34,521 nt of DNA from Deinococcales bacterium (GTDB lineage: Bacteria > Deinococcota > Deinococci > Deinococcales > JAAFIG01), in assembly GCA_025352125.1 (NCBI GenBank), contig JANXTZ010000045.1, forward strand, positions 64,783 to 99,303, in the 5' to 3' direction. The translations under genes and the position numbers were made by a program. Numbering within the stretch: position 1 is the first letter of the stretch; every line of letters begins with the position of its first letter. The notes beneath the pieces are model-generated. The model saw only the letters and a program-made list of their open reading frames with translations. It made no database searches and was not told where the DNA came from. This document shows, piece by piece, positions 25,677 to 33,992 of the stretch.

Positions 25677-26519
25677 CTAGTTTTCGTGTTGAACTGCGCT
25701 CTCGTGCCAGTTGCGCAAGAGCAGGTGCCCAATAAAATTGACCAGCAAGAAAAAACCGACGCCAATCAGGGCAGATGTCAATGCCGAGGCGAACAGGTAC
25801 GAGGTTTGCAATCTGGCGCTCGAGGCGGCAATCACCAGACCCAAGCCGCCCTGACCACCGCCGCCAGCGCCCGCCATGTATTCGCCGACGATGCTGCCGA
25901 TGACGACCTGGGCGCTGGCAATGCGCCAACCGGTGACCATGTACGGCAGGGCAAAGGGAAGGCGCAGTTTTAAGAGCGTTTGGTTGCTCGAGGCTCCGTA
26001 AAGTTTGAAGAGGTTTTGCAAATTGTTTTCGACGCTGATCAACCCCTGGGTGGTGTTGGCAACCACCGCAAAAATCGCAATGATCACGCTGATGACCACA
26101 ATGCTGCCCAAGCCCAACCCGAACCAAATGATGATGATTGGTGCGAGCGCGATGACGGGCGTGCTTTGCAGCATGACGGCGTAAGGGTACAGCGCTTTTT
26201 CGATAAATTTGTTGGATGCCAGCACGAACGAAACAATGGTGCCCAACAAGATCACCAGCACAAACGCGATGCTCGAGGAACGAAGGGTGAAACCGGCGGC
26301 ATCGAGAAGTTCTGGGGATTTGTCAATGAACGATTGAACGACATCGATGGGGCTGGGCAAGACAAAGCGTTTCAAACCAGAAATCAAAATGATTCCCTGC
26401 CAGAGCAGTAAAAAGACCACCAGTGCCGAAATCGGCGGCAACGACTTTGAAAACCATTTGGACACGGCGCTGGGTTCGGAGCTGGTTGTGGACAGGACAC
26501 TGACTTTTTGGATTGCCAT
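25677..26519 (-). CDS. ABC transporter permease (NMT1/SsuC type)
   Basis: A 280-residue inner-membrane permease with about six helices. The cytoplasmic coupling loop is clear at about 174-201 (YGASSNQTLLKLRLPFALPY...), matching the EAA-G pattern. It pairs with the binding protein and ATPase beside it to form one importer. The ATG at 26519 has AGGAG 7 bases upstream, and the gene begins 9 bases after the ATPase stop. Confidence 0.92.
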   Translation of the reverse strand: MAIQKVSVLSTTSSEPSAVSKWFSKSLPPISALVVFLLLWQGIILISGLKRFVLPSPIDVVQSFIDKSPELLDAAGFTLRSSSIAFVLVILLGTIVSFVLASNKFIEKALYPYAVMLQSTPVIALAPIIIIWFGLGLGSIVVISVIIAIFAVVANTTQGLISVENNLQNLFKLYGASSNQTLLKLRLPFALPYMVTGWRIASAQVVIGSIVGEYMAGAGGGGQGGLGLVIAASSARLQTSYLFASALTSALIGVGFFLLVNFIGHLLLRNWHESAVQHEN

Positions 26520-26528
26520 TGAAGTCTC

Positions 26529-27329
26529 CTAATGCTCGAGCGATTGCACGGTTTCCATCACGGCTTGACCAAATTCGGGGGAACCTCTGAAGGTCGCATC
26601 TCGAGGGTAGGGCGCATTCACCGCAACTTCGCGCACGAACCTGCCAGGGCGGGCACTCATGATGGCGATGCGGCTCGAGAGAAAGACCGCCTCAAAAACG
26701 TTGTGGGTGACAAAAATAACGGTTGCGCCCAAGATTTCCTTTAAGCGCAAAAGGTCGCTGTTGAGTCTCTGGCGGGTGATCTCGTCGAGCGCTCCAAAGG
26801 GTTCGTCCATCAGTAACAATTTTGGTTTGGTGACCAGCGCCCGCGCAATGCTGACCCGCATTCGCATTCCACCCGAGAGTTCGCGTGGGTAGGCTTTGTC
26901 AAATTTGCTCAAACCGACCAACTCGAGGATTTCATCCACCACCGGTTTCCAATTGGCTTTTGACACGCCCTGCAACTCGAGAGGCAGTTCGACATTGGCA
27001 CGCACGGGTCGCCAAGGAAGCAATGTGGCTTCTTGAAAAACGAAGGCTGTCGAAGCCCTAGCCCGAACGCTGGTCGGGGCAGCCCCGTTCACGGTCACCA
27101 GTCCGTCGCTGACATCACCCAAACCTGCAATGATGCGCAGCAAGGTGCTTTTGCCGCATCCGCTCGGACCGACCAGGGAAATAAATTCGCCCTCTCGCAC
27201 CTCCAGATTGATGCCCTCGAGCGCCAGGGTTCCATTGCCGTATCGCTTGTTGACTTCCCGAACGTGTACCAAAAGTCTTGCGTCAAGTTTTTGAGGTTCA
27301 ATGTCACGAATTGAATCGGCAGATATCAA
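26529..27329 (-). CDS. ABC transporter ATP-binding protein (nitrate/sulfonate/HMP type)
   Basis: A 266-residue ATPase that drives the importer. Walker A is GPSGCGKS (54-61), the signature is LSGGM (151-155) and Walker B is LLLMDEP with D175 and E176, followed by the D-loop GALD and the switch histidine in VTHNVFEA. It resembles SsuB/TauB/ThiZ. The start is a TTG at 27329, supported by GGAGG exactly 6 bases upstream. It is the first gene of the importer operon, with a good promoter about 80 bases upstream. Confidence 0.93.
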   Translation of the reverse strand: MISADSIRDIEPQKLDARLLVHVREVNKRYGNGTLALEGINLEVREGEFISLVGPSGCGKSTLLRIIAGLGDVSDGLVTVNGAAPTSVRARASTAFVFQEATLLPWRPVRANVELPLELQGVSKANWKPVVDEILELVGLSKFDKAYPRELSGGMRMRVSIARALVTKPKLLLMDEPFGALDEITRQRLNSDLLRLKEILGATVIFVTHNVFEAVFLSSRIAIMSARPGRFVREVAVNAPYPRDATFRGSPEFGQAVMETVQSLEH

Positions 27330-27417
27330 GTTGCGCCTCCGAAATGAAACTCGATCTGATGCAAACTGTGCAGTGAAAAACTGGCAAATGCTTGGTTTCT
27401 AGCGAACAACCTGCACA

Positions 27418-27447
27418 ATTATCACCTATTTGCGCAGCACTCGTCAA
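27418..27447 (-). promoter_or_regulatory. Promoter of the importer operon
   Basis: On the minus strand TTGACG (27447-27442, 5 of 6), an 18-base spacer and GATAAT (27423-27418, 5 of 6) form a strong promoter. Transcription would start near 27411 and leave an 80-base leader before the TTG start. I looked for a TPP riboswitch core in that leader and did not find one. Confidence 0.72.
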
Positions 27448-27536
27448 CTTTTGTAAGCTGACTTGCAAAATCACGACCACAGACCGCAACACGAGGCGCT
27501 AAAGAATTGTCTGGCTGACACCATGATACCGTAAAA

Positions 27537-29255
27537 TTACTGCGGCAATTGAAGTTCAGGTGCAATTGCCACCATTTCAGCTTTGATCTCAAGTTGAATT
27601 TCAACATTTGCGGTTTTTAATTTGAGCAAGCCAAGCTCGAGTCCAATGTTTTTCAGGTTTGGCACGCCGTAATATCCGCCCGAATCGGTCAGTAGCTCGG
27701 TTTGATGCCCCGCCGCATCCTCGAGCATCACTGTTTGGTTGGTAAGCCCCAGACCGTTCTGTGTGACGCGTCCGATCAGCCCTCCCAAATTGCCCAGTGG
27801 CGCACTGCCCCAAGCAGAATTGACGGCAAATGCCCCAGATTTGGCGGTCAGTTTTGTCGTCAACTCCTCGAGCGCCTTTGCGCCAGTTTTACGACCCTCA
27901 AAGGTCGCCTGATCTGGTGTTCGATATGAGTATCCGACCCAACCAGAAACTCCAGGAACCTGTAAAGAGCGTTTCAATTGACTCAGGCTTTCAATTTGCG
28001 AGTTGATGTAAATGGCAGTCCCCACCGCCACGCTGCCAGCCGCTTTGGTTTGCACCGCAAATCGGTTCCAACCGTCAAACCAAGTCACCTGATCTTTGAT
28101 GCCCTCGCGTTTGTAATTCATGGGAATGTTCAAATCCAAAATGCCCAACTGCATCCAAGACGCCCAGTCTTGCAAAACCTCGGCATACGTGCGGGTTTTG
28201 CTGAACGCCTCGAGTGTCCTTGGTGCCTCTTTGTAGGTGATGGTCGCCGCCGAAACCCAAACGCTCGGTCGGATCGCTTTGACGCTCAAGTACACGCGTT
28301 TGACCAGGTTGGTGATCTGATCGCGCCGCCACTGCGTCCAATCCAAATCCGTGTTTTTGGGCGTGTCTGTCCTGCCAGAAAACGCCCTGAACGCCTCGAG
28401 CGCCGTCGGATTGTAACCCCAAATTGGCTCGTAGGGCGGCACACCATTGTCGGGATAACGCACCCGATCAAATTGAATCCCGTCCACGTCATAATTTTCG
28501 ACGATGCTGGTGTACATGGCGGCAATGTAATCTGCCACATCTGGATGCCCAACATCGAGCACATAGTCTTTTCCAGCCGTGGCGTCACCGTCTTTTCGAG
28601 TCGTTAACCAATAATCGCGCCCTGCGGCTTTTAAACCGTGCAAGTTCATGACATGGTTTGCCCCAATGGCGGGTTCGGTGTTGTTGAAGGCGGCGGTGGT
28701 AATCATCCAGGCATGAACCTGAATTCCAACCTTGTGCGCCTTGGCGATCACATCCTCGAGCGCGTCAAACCCAGGGGCGAGTTTTGGATCGGCGCTGCGT
28801 GGCACGCTGGCACGGTTACAATAACAATCCATGCGACGTCCGACTTGAACAAAAAGCGCATTCAAATGCAAAGCTCGAGCGTCAGCCACCAATTTATCGA
28901 CCTCTTTTGGCGTTTTAAAACCAGGTCCAAAGGCGTCAACCCACAATGCCCGCAATTGATGGACGGGTGTGACCTGCTCGCTGTCAATGGTCGCTCGAGG
29001 TTTGATCAGGTTGGATGCAATTTTCACGGCGCTCTCGAGTGTCGCTGGTTTGACCTGCTCCAAACCCTCAAATTTGATACCCGATGCTCCAAACGAAACG
29101 CTGGCGCTCGAGGTTTTTGGGGCAATCGGCGGGGTTTGGGCAAGTCCCGTTGCCCGAAAAATGCTGGCGGGGGCTTGTTGCCGCTCGAGAATCCTGGGAA
29201 GTAACACACCAAACAACACGCCAGCCAAGCCTATCGAAACGAGCAATTTGAGCAC
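27537..29255 (-). CDS. Family-10 glycosyl-hydrolase-like protein (GHL10/YngK type)
   Basis: A 572-residue membrane-anchored or secreted protein. A hydrophobic helix at residues 3-20 follows the start. A low-complexity linker leads to a GHL10 TIM barrel from about residue 100, with RALWVDAFGPGFKTP, LNALFVQVGRRMDCYCNR, VHAWMITTAAF and YDVDGIQFDRVRYP, where the acidic pair may be catalytic. The last 60 residues form a transthyretin-like beta domain (LLTDSGGYYGVP). Relatives are thought to act on bacterial polysaccharides or peptidoglycan. I chose the GTG at 29255 because GAGG lies 6 bases upstream; the TTG at 29282 has no ribosome site. Confidence 0.88.
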   Translation of the reverse strand: MLKLLVSIGLAGVLFGVLLPRILERQQAPASIFRATGLAQTPPIAPKTSSASVSFGASGIKFEGLEQVKPATLESAVKIASNLIKPRATIDSEQVTPVHQLRALWVDAFGPGFKTPKEVDKLVADARALHLNALFVQVGRRMDCYCNRASVPRSADPKLAPGFDALEDVIAKAHKVGIQVHAWMITTAAFNNTEPAIGANHVMNLHGLKAAGRDYWLTTRKDGDATAGKDYVLDVGHPDVADYIAAMYTSIVENYDVDGIQFDRVRYPDNGVPPYEPIWGYNPTALEAFRAFSGRTDTPKNTDLDWTQWRRDQITNLVKRVYLSVKAIRPSVWVSAATITYKEAPRTLEAFSKTRTYAEVLQDWASWMQLGILDLNIPMNYKREGIKDQVTWFDGWNRFAVQTKAAGSVAVGTAIYINSQIESLSQLKRSLQVPGVSGWVGYSYRTPDQATFEGRKTGAKALEELTTKLTAKSGAFAVNSAWGSAPLGNLGGLIGRVTQNGLGLTNQTVMLEDAAGHQTELLTDSGGYYGVPNLKNIGLELGLLKLKTANVEIQLEIKAEMVAIAPELQLPQ

Positions 29256-29347
29256 AGTTTTCCTCACGGTTTCACGGAACAAAAGGGATTTGCGAGACTC
29301 GAGAATCGAAGCTGGATCAGTCGTAAACGCTCGAGTTTCACGCTGAA

Positions 29348-29355
29348 ATTATAAT
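29348..29355. promoter_or_regulatory. Two-way consensus -10 box ATTATAAT
   Basis: ATTATAAT holds TATAAT on both strands. On the minus strand it could drive the GHL10 gene with a leader of about 86 bases. On the plus strand it could add a distal promoter for the reductase gene. No matching -35 box is clear on either side. Confidence 0.45.
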
Positions 29356-29454
29356 TTTTGCTTGTGAGAAATCATGAACGCTAGACTCAAGATTCTACTT
29401 TGCTTCAACATTGTCATTGCCTGGGTGAAAAGGGACGCTTGTTGCCTGACAACG

Positions 29455-29463
29455 TGATAAATT
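29455..29463 (+). promoter_or_regulatory. Extended -10 of the reductase gene, leaderless arrangement
   Basis: TG (29455-29456), one base, then TAAATT (29458-29463) forms an extended -10 box that ends 5 bases before the ATG at 29469. No ribosome site exists between them, so a leaderless mRNA is likely. Confidence 0.5.
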
Positions 29464-29468
29464 AAGCC

Positions 29469-30515
29469 ATGCCGAAGACAGACGTGTTGATCGTTGGGGC
29501 TGGTCCCGTAGGCTTGTTCGCCGCGTTTTACGTTGGAATGCGCGACCTCTCGATGCGACTCGTTGACGCGTTGCCCGAACCTGGCGGTCAACTGACGGCA
29601 CTCTATCCAGAAAAATACATTTACGACGTGGCGGGTTATCCCAAAATTCGTGCCAAAGAACTCGTCACCAACCAAGTGCAGCAACTCGAGCCGTTTCATC
29701 CCGTCTTCAGTCTTGGGGCACGCGCCGACAAGCTCGAGCGAATCGAGGCGGGTTTTGCCCTGACCACGGACAAGGGCGTGCGATTTGAAGCCAGTTCAAT
29801 CATCATCGCTGGCGGCGTTGGCGCGTTCGAGCCGCGCAAGTTGGTCGCCCCTGGCGTGACCGAATTTGAGAACAAGGGCATCGCCTACGCCGTCAAAAAC
29901 CTCGAGTCTTACCGAGGCAAGCGCGTACTGGTTGTTGGCGGCGGTGACAGTGCCGTGGACTGGGTGTTGATGCTCAAAGACGTGGCAAAAAGCGTCAGCC
30001 TGATCCACCGCCGCGACAGCTTCAGGGCGCACGCCGCCACCACCAACCAAATGATCGCCGCCTCCGAACGCGGCGAAGTGCAGATTTTCACGCCCTTCGA
30101 GGTCGCCCGAGTCGAGGGCACAAACCATGTCGAACGCGTCGTGATTTACCACTCGGGCAGCAAGGTCGAGCAAACCCTGGAGATAGACGAAATTGTATCA
30201 ATGGTCGGTTATCTCTCAAAACTGGGTCCAATCGCCGACTGGGGACTCGAGCTTGAAGGCAACCGCATCAAGGTCAACAACATGATGGAAACCAACATCA
30301 AAGGCGTTTTTGCCTGCGGTGACATCTGCGTGTTCCCAGGCAAACTCAAACTGATTGCCACCGGTTACGGCGAAGCCGCGATAGCCGCCAATCAAGCCGC
30401 CGTGACCGCCAACCCAGACCTGAAGTTTGAACCAGGTCACTCGAGCGAAGCCAAGGAAGCCCCGGGCACCAAACCCGCCGTCGCGCCCGTCAGCTCGAGC
30501 GACGCAGCCCACTGA
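29469..30515 (+). CDS. Ferredoxin--NADP+ reductase, thioredoxin reductase-like (YumC type)
   Basis: A 348-residue flavoprotein that passes electrons between NADPH and ferredoxin or flavodoxin. The FAD site GAGPVG (10-15) and the PGGQLTALYPEKYIYDVAGYP stretch are typical of the YumC group. The NADPH site is VVGGGDSAVDW, and the late FAD contact is GVFACGDIC. The CxxC redox pair of true thioredoxin reductases is absent. A tail of about 27 Ala/Pro/Ser-rich residues extends past the family end. The gene appears leaderless. Its 3' end overlaps the convergent acetyltransferase gene by 26 bp. Confidence 0.92.
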   Translation: MPKTDVLIVGAGPVGLFAAFYVGMRDLSMRLVDALPEPGGQLTALYPEKYIYDVAGYPKIRAKELVTNQVQQLEPFHPVFSLGARADKLERIEAGFALTTDKGVRFEASSIIIAGGVGAFEPRKLVAPGVTEFENKGIAYAVKNLESYRGKRVLVVGGGDSAVDWVLMLKDVAKSVSLIHRRDSFRAHAATTNQMIAASERGEVQIFTPFEVARVEGTNHVERVVIYHSGSKVEQTLEIDEIVSMVGYLSKLGPIADWGLELEGNRIKVNNMMETNIKGVFACGDICVFPGKLKLIATGYGEAAIAANQAAVTANPDLKFEPGHSSEAKEAPGTKPAVAPVSSSDAAH

Positions 30516-31380
30516 GCACTTGACCCTGCTCGAGCAACGAATCCTGGGTTGAATGCACGCCATTTTTGCGAATTTTGTCACGCACGTGCTGGCAGCGGCA
30601 ACCGTTGTAACTGCAGAGCATCGCCTCGGGGTCACGCGCCAACATCTTGAGGGTGGTGTCCACCACATCGCGCACGCTCATGCGTTGAACCTGGGTTTTA
30701 CCAACGCCCACCACCTCGAGCGAGGTCAGATGCCCCTGAATGGCGTTGAATGCCGCGCTGCAATTCGGGAAAAAGGTTTGCGCCAGGGCACCACGAAAAT
30801 AGGCGTAACGCTCGAGCATCGGACGACCCGCCAAGTACTCGCCGTAATGAATCGTGGTGTTGGAGCGGTGATCGACCCCCAAAAGCACAATGTCCGCATC
30901 GAGCGCGTACAAAACCCCAATTGGCGCATAGGGATGCTCCAGAGTTTGTGACGACAAAATTGAATTGGTGTTTTGACCAAGCGCCGCAAAACTAAGCGCC
31001 GGATGGTGCGAACGCACCGCCTGATACAACTCGAGATACTGCTGCGGAATGCGCCCGATGTCATGGCTGACCGGTGAATCTGGACGCCAGGTAGGACCAT
31101 CGGCGGGAGGGAAGGCGGGCCAATCGCCAGATTTTTTGTGGTTGGGCCAAACCAGCGTGTAATAGGTAAAAGCAGGCATCACCAACGTCCGTGCGTTGCG
31201 TTGTAACACGTCAATGACCGTTGGCGCACCGCCCTGCACAAAACCGAATGCCGACAAACTCGAGTGCGCGATCAGATCGCGGTGTTGACCGACGCCCAAT
31301 TGATTCAATGCCCGCTCGAGATCAATGGCGTTAATGTTGTGATTCCAGGCGCGACGCACAAAATTAAACACGGTACCCAC
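30490..31380 (-). CDS. AAC(3)-family N-acetyltransferase
   Basis: A 296-residue member of the aminoglycoside 3-N-acetyltransferase family. Visible family blocks are AHSSLSAFG (38-46), MPAFTYY, PVSHDIGRIP, RSHHPALSFAALG (123-135) and GVDHRSNTTIHYGEYL with H178 and E181 at the active site. Many chromosomal members acetylate substrates other than antibiotics, so resistance cannot be assumed. An extra tail carries C256, C261, C263 and H265. The start is a GTG at 31380; TATTTT lies 5 bases upstream and no ribosome site is present, so it may also be leaderless. Confidence 0.88.
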   Translation of the reverse strand: MGTVFNFVRRAWNHNINAIDLERALNQLGVGQHRDLIAHSSLSAFGFVQGGAPTVIDVLQRNARTLVMPAFTYYTLVWPNHKKSGDWPAFPPADGPTWRPDSPVSHDIGRIPQQYLELYQAVRSHHPALSFAALGQNTNSILSSQTLEHPYAPIGVLYALDADIVLLGVDHRSNTTIHYGEYLAGRPMLERYAYFRGALAQTFFPNCSAAFNAIQGHLTSLEVVGVGKTQVQRMSVRDVVDTTLKMLARDPEAMLCSYNGCRCQHVRDKIRKNGVHSTQDSLLEQGQVLSGLRRSS

Positions 31381-31385
31381 CAGAT

Positions 31386-31414
31386 AAAATACTCGAGAGC
31401 AAGAGGTTCGTGAA
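31386..31414 (-). promoter_or_regulatory. Possible leaderless promoter of the AAC(3)-like gene
   Basis: On the minus strand TTCACG (31414-31409), a 17-base spacer and TATTTT (31391-31386) end 5 bases before the GTG start. Each box matches 4 of 6 consensus positions. Confidence 0.4.
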
Positions 31415-31478
31415 ACGCATGGTGATTACAGCCTAACACTCGAATTATGGTTCTAATCGTGTCGCAAGTGACTCGAGT

Positions 31479-31958
31479 TTACCAGGTCACTATTTTTGGA
31501 AATTCGGGCACGCGACTTGACTGCAAGACCGCACCCTCAGCATCGTAAAAACGCATCTCACCCTCGAGATTGCACGTCCAGACTTCCTTTGCGCCAGCCA
31601 CAATGTACAAACCAATTTTCTCGAGAATTTCTTTGGTTGTATTGCTCGGACTAATGATCTCGACACAAATTTCGGGCGAAGTTGGGAATGGTGTCACTCG
31701 AGCGTACACTTGAAAAAAATCTTTTGAAATCCAAGCCACATCAGCAACCTTTACGCCTTGAGATGTTTGAACACTGCATTCAGTCGCAACCATGCCTTCA
31801 GATTTCAAAAACCCACGCAACAAACTCGAGATTTCACTTTGCAACAACCCGTGCATGTTTGTGGCTGGACTCATCTCGACCTTTCCCTTTTCGTTGAGTT
31901 CAATTTTAAACGGTAAATCCTGCAATTCTTTACGCTCGAGCACCTCTTGCCAAGTCAT
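31479..31958 (-). CDS. Uma2-family protein (PD-(D/E)XK nuclease fold)
   Basis: A 159-residue protein of the Uma2 (DUF820) family, which has a restriction-endonuclease fold and is often present in many copies per genome. Visible elements are LPFKIELNEKGKVEMSPATN, the VADVAW strand with D73, and EICVEIISPSNTTKE with E100, followed by GAKEVWTCNLE. No substrate is known for the family. The ATG at 31958 has GGAGGT 4 bases upstream; the ORF extends further upstream without a ribosome site. Confidence 0.9.
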   Translation of the reverse strand: MTWQEVLERKELQDLPFKIELNEKGKVEMSPATNMHGLLQSEISSLLRGFLKSEGMVATECSVQTSQGVKVADVAWISKDFFQVYARVTPFPTSPEICVEIISPSNTTKEILEKIGLYIVAGAKEVWTCNLEGEMRFYDAEGAVLQSSRVPEFPKIVTW

Positions 31959-31992
31959 AAGCACCTCCAATGGCTCATGATACCGCAAGCAT

Positions 31993-32031
31993 AAAAAACT
32001 CGAGCCTCAGAAAATTCTGAGGCTCGAGTTT
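31993..32031 (-). terminator. Strong terminator after the Ig-like lipoprotein gene
   Basis: A perfect 17-bp inverted repeat (31996-32012 and 32015-32031) with an AA centre lies 18 bp after the stop of the Ig-like gene. On the minus strand it runs into six T (31998-31993). Each arm contains CTCGAG, so the common palindrome is part of the stem. Confidence 0.93.
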
Positions 32032-32048
32032 CTCAAGACTAACTAAGA

Positions 32049-33869
32049 TTAATTAAGGTATTTGAACCCAGTTGGATTGATGTTCCAAACTGCGGAACGA
32101 ATAACATCAGGTTCTTCAAGCGCAGCATCTGTATAGAAGTTGCGCTGAACGGCACGACCATCAAGGATGGTATCACTTGAGGTAGTTTGTGTTGCATCAC
32201 GGACGCACAAGCCGTTTAAAGCAAAGTTTTGATAAGCAGTATTGAAAGCAATACGAGCAGGTTCATTGGTGTCTGGCAATTGAATTGTAGGATCAAATGT
32301 ATTTCCAAGCCAAATGGAAGTTGCACCAACAAAACCAGGAATGTAGTTGTTCAAGAAGTTGTTGCCTTCTGTACAACCTGTGTTTTGAATCGAAGCAACG
32401 ATAAAATCTGGGATAATGTTGCCATTTGGTGCGCGGAATGGTGAAGTTGGTGGTAATGATAATTCACCTGATGGTTGTTGAGTTCCGCTAATACTTGGTG
32501 CGTTCAGTGGAATTGAAGTGGCATCAGGAAGCACAATATCGGACCAGGCACTCGTCTTTTTGGTGGTTCCAGCAGCGAAACCAATGAATCCTGCGCGGTA
32601 GGTCAGTTTAGCAGCACTTGAGAAAACTTCTGTAGGCAAATCCCAGGTGGTACTGGTGCTTGTATTCGACAAGATTTTTGTGCTTAAGGCGTAATACGCT
32701 TGACGCTTCCCCAGATTAACCAAAGGCGCAATCTTGGAGAGTTTTCCAACAGGAATGGTGTAATCGACGCGTAAGTAAGTCGTAACTTGTTGTGAGATTA
32801 AACCTGTAGGAAAGGTTGCAGTTCCTGCCATCGTTGCAGAGTTTGAGGTGGTAACTTCTAGCTTAGGGAATGCAGTAGCAGTTCCATCAAGGGCAGTTTC
32901 TTGATTTGGGAAAACCCGAATGTCGGAACGTGCGCCTTTAGCAATAATGGTATTTCCTGCGGTGCGTTCGATGTAGACAACAGTACCCGTAAGATCGTCG
33001 TAGCACATGTCTTTGTCAAATGGAACACTCAAATTAAATGTATCTTGTCCTGCTCCGAGAGTAAGAGATTTGTTTGATTGTGTAGGAACATAATTGATTC
33101 CTGGGGCAATAAACACGACGGTTCCAGTATTGCCTACTCCTACTGGTTGGCTCAATATTACTTTCAGTTTTCCATTTGGTGGAACAGGTGTACATTCATT
33201 ATCAAATCCTGGAGGAGTTGATGCAGCAAAGGCGTTTTTACGAACAACCAACACTGGATTACTGATTTTTACGTTGTCATATGACTCTGGAATTTCCCCT
33301 GAGCCGATGACGGGTACGGCTGTAATTTGGTAAGGGGTAATCACATTGGCACAGGTGAATTTGCCATCAGGATCAGAGACTGGTGAAGCACCGCTGACGG
33401 GGTCTTTGCAAATGGCTTTGTCAGCACCGACGATGGTGATGTTAACGCCGCCCTCTGCTTTACCGCTCCACTTGTAAACTGTTCCACTGACGGTAACACC
33501 CGATGCGGTTGCCGAAGTGACATTGAACGTTTTGGAACCAGTCAACGTGCCTCCTTGCAATGTGCCAGTTAAGGTCACGGGCAAAGTTGAAGAGACTGAA
33601 GCAGGTGGTGTGTAATCAACAGATGCAACTCCTCCTGCAAGGGTGCTGGTGCTGGCTGACAAAGTACCGCTTCCGGTTGGTGGATTCAGTGTCCACTGAA
33701 TTGTTCCACTGGTCGAACTTGGTGTGGCGGTGGCTGTGAAAGTCGCTTTTGCGGCACCTGCTGTTAACGCGGCTGGACCCCCAATAGTCAACGATGGCGG
33801 GGTGCCTCCACCGCACGATGCTAGCCCAATTGCCAACACGGCAGTTAAGCCATACTTAAAAATATTCAT
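32049..33869 (-). CDS. Ig-like-domain lipoprotein, unknown function
   Basis: A 606-residue surface lipoprotein. The signal ends in LASC with lipidated C19, followed by GGG. Residues about 25-120 look like a bacterial Ig-like domain rich in Thr, Ser and Gly. Residues about 122-205 look like a carboxypeptidase-regulatory or CNA-B-type beta domain (GVTVSGTVYKWSGKAEGGVNI). The rest is not recognised. The ATG at 33869 has AGGAGG 5 bases upstream. The gene is clearly more A+T-rich than its neighbours and has no CTCGAG at all, where about 12 would be expected. Both facts suggest recent acquisition or different selection. Confidence 0.88.
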   Translation of the reverse strand: MNIFKYGLTAVLAIGLASCGGGTPPSLTIGGPAALTAGAAKATFTATATPSSTSGTIQWTLNPPTGSGTLSASTSTLAGGVASVDYTPPASVSSTLPVTLTGTLQGGTLTGSKTFNVTSATASGVTVSGTVYKWSGKAEGGVNITIVGADKAICKDPVSGASPVSDPDGKFTCANVITPYQITAVPVIGSGEIPESYDNVKISNPVLVVRKNAFAASTPPGFDNECTPVPPNGKLKVILSQPVGVGNTGTVVFIAPGINYVPTQSNKSLTLGAGQDTFNLSVPFDKDMCYDDLTGTVVYIERTAGNTIIAKGARSDIRVFPNQETALDGTATAFPKLEVTTSNSATMAGTATFPTGLISQQVTTYLRVDYTIPVGKLSKIAPLVNLGKRQAYYALSTKILSNTSTSTTWDLPTEVFSSAAKLTYRAGFIGFAAGTTKKTSAWSDIVLPDATSIPLNAPSISGTQQPSGELSLPPTSPFRAPNGNIIPDFIVASIQNTGCTEGNNFLNNYIPGFVGATSIWLGNTFDPTIQLPDTNEPARIAFNTAYQNFALNGLCVRDATQTTSSDTILDGRAVQRNFYTDAALEEPDVIRSAVWNINPTGFKYLN

Positions 33870-33992
33870 AATTTCCTCCTGTTTCTTACGAAAACCTTAC
33901 TGCTCACTCAGAGCGCTTTAAGACTATCACCTGAACAGTGTGAAACGTATTAAATGGCATTTATATTCCGTCTGAGACGTGGTTTTATGGCG

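Noticed and set aside
25621..26127. N-terminal extension of the substrate-binding protein
   Set aside because: The open frame runs on upstream, but the extension is a shadow of the permease gene. A signal peptide and AGGAGG site mark the ATG at 25620.
27330..27417. TPP riboswitch before a THI5-type importer
   Set aside because: The conserved CUGAGA and ACCUGAUCUGG cores are not present in the leader.
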